From Hyphomicrobiaceae bacterium (GTDB lineage: Bacteria > Pseudomonadota > Alphaproteobacteria > Rhizobiales > Hyphomicrobiaceae): a stretch of 64,000 nt of DNA. How positions within the stretch are numbered: position 1 is the stretch's first letter; each line of letters begins with the position of its first letter. The stretch lies in NCBI GenBank assembly GCA_020442165.1, contig JAGRKV010000052.1, positions 62,001-126,000 on the forward strand. The letters are read 5' to 3'. A model generated the notes under the pieces. The model ran no database searches and was not told where the DNA came from. It was given only the letters and a program-made list of their open reading frames with translations. The position numbers and the translations under genes are program-made. Below are positions 63,380-64,000 of this stretch, piece after piece.

Positions 63380-64000
63380 ATGATTGGGGGACTGTTGAGG
63401 ACGACCAGCTTGGCGGCACTATTCGCCGTTAGCGGTCTTGTCGGAGGGATGACGCAGGCGAATGCCGCCGATCTTGGTGGTGATTGCTGTGCGGATCTGG
63501 AAGAGCGGGTTGCCGAACTCGAGGCGACCACGGCTCGCAAGGGTAATCGCAAAGTTTCGCTGACCGTTTCTGGTTGGGTCAACGAGGCGGTCCTGTTCTG
63601 GGACGATGGCGTCGAGTCCAATGCCTATCAGGTCACCAACATGGTGTCGCAGACCCGTTTCCGCTTTACGGGTAGCGCAAAGATCAGCGCCGACTGGACA
63701 GCTGGCTACTTGATCGAGCTGGGTGTTGCGGGTTCGCGTTCGGATGGCGTGGACGCGAATTTCGATGACCAGGGTACAGGCGTCAGCGTTCGTCATAGCG
63801 CTTGGTATCTGCAGTCCAAGACACTGGGTAAGATGACAGTTGGCCAGTTCTCGTCAGCGACCGATGGTTTGCTCGACGCTCACGTCGCCAACATCGGCCA
63901 CTTCATGAGCGAGAACGGCGCTGCCATGGTCGGCGGGTTCAGAGTGCGTAATGCCGCGGGCGGCACAGGGCCCCGGCTCAACGCGTTCATGGGTGGTACG
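63380..64000 (+). CDS. Porin, N-terminal part (runs off the window)
   Basis: The first 207 codons of an outer-membrane porin of the alphaproteobacterial type. A signal peptide (LAALFAVSGLVGGMTQANAA) is followed by a short coiled coil with two cysteines (GGDCCADLEERVAELEATTA) and beta-strands: KVSLTVSGWVNEAVLFWDD, SQTRFRFTGSAKISADWTAG and LGKMTVGQFSSATDGL. The coiled coil after the signal peptide resembles that of Rhizobiales porins. GGAG precedes the ATG by 7 nt. The 3' part lies beyond the right edge. Confidence 0.85.
   Translation, partial: MIGGLLRTTSLAALFAVSGLVGGMTQANAADLGGDCCADLEERVAELEATTARKGNRKVSLTVSGWVNEAVLFWDDGVESNAYQVTNMVSQTRFRFTGSAKISADWTAGYLIELGVAGSRSDGVDANFDDQGTGVSVRHSAWYLQSKTLGKMTVGQFSSATDGLLDAHVANIGHFMSENGAAMVGGFRVRNAAGGTGPRLNAFMGGT

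Overview
The window is a 64 kb, GC-rich, chromosomal-looking stretch from an alphaproteobacterium, most likely of the order Hyphomicrobiales (Rhizobiales). The strongest evidence is gene order. The series eno, septum-formation gene, PDH E1 alpha and E1 beta, DUF5076, lipA, COQ10/RatA-like, cinA-like, ispDF, dusB, ntrB-ntrC-ntrY-ntrX, trkA, a D-amino-acid transaminase-like gene, hfq and hflX is the core backbone of that group. Lipid A-type acyltransferase, RND efflux and porin genes show a Gram-negative envelope. Some features recall Hyphomicrobium-like bacteria, but no gene here fixes the genus. I saw no rRNA, tRNA, CRISPR array, transposase or phage gene.

Layout. Positions 1-9 kb: the end of cysE, small housekeeping genes, a transglutaminase-like peptidase, PilZ and PAS proteins, rhomboid, CBS, patatin, hisI, an IscU/NifU-like scaffold, a cupin protein and yidD. 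Positions 9-16 kb: a Sel1-like membrane protein with a TAXI-type binding protein, thrS, several hypotheticals and a divergent DHFR. Positions 16.7-23.3 kb: queuosine precursor genes (queD-queF, queE, a YhhQ transporter fusion, queC) mixed with unrelated genes. Positions 23-29 kb: DUF1810, DUF1444, eno, a caspase-PAN protein and a DivIC/FtsB-like gene. Positions 29-37 kb: a remodelled pyruvate dehydrogenase locus, small membrane proteins and lipoproteins, lipA and a COQ10-like gene. Positions 37-52 kb: cinA-like, marR, ispDF, dusB, the two Ntr two-component systems, trkA, hfq and hflX. Positions 52-64 kb: an FAD monooxygenase, a PcfJ-like protein, an RND efflux pair, a cyclic-nucleotide-binding protein, a LpxL-like acyltransferase, a UbiH-like hydroxylase and the start of a porin.

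Three observations stand out. First, the genes in the usual pdhA and pdhB positions are full-length and open but have lost the thiamine-diphosphate motif of E1 alpha and the lipoyl lysine of the E1 beta fusion. The E2 and E3 genes normally found nearby are absent. This looks like a retained pseudo-PDH pair. Second, a family of about 106 bp two-hairpin elements bounded by CTAG is scattered through the window, and in almost every copy the terminal CTAG supplies the TAG stop codon of the adjoining gene. Third, several proteins lack a residue that defines their family: QueD without its cysteine, the scaffold protein without its third cysteine, DHFR without its acidic residue, and NtrX without GAFTGA.

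Starts were chosen by ribosome-binding site, signal peptide or family length and may differ from automated calls. Functions are inferred from motifs read by eye; no database search was run.
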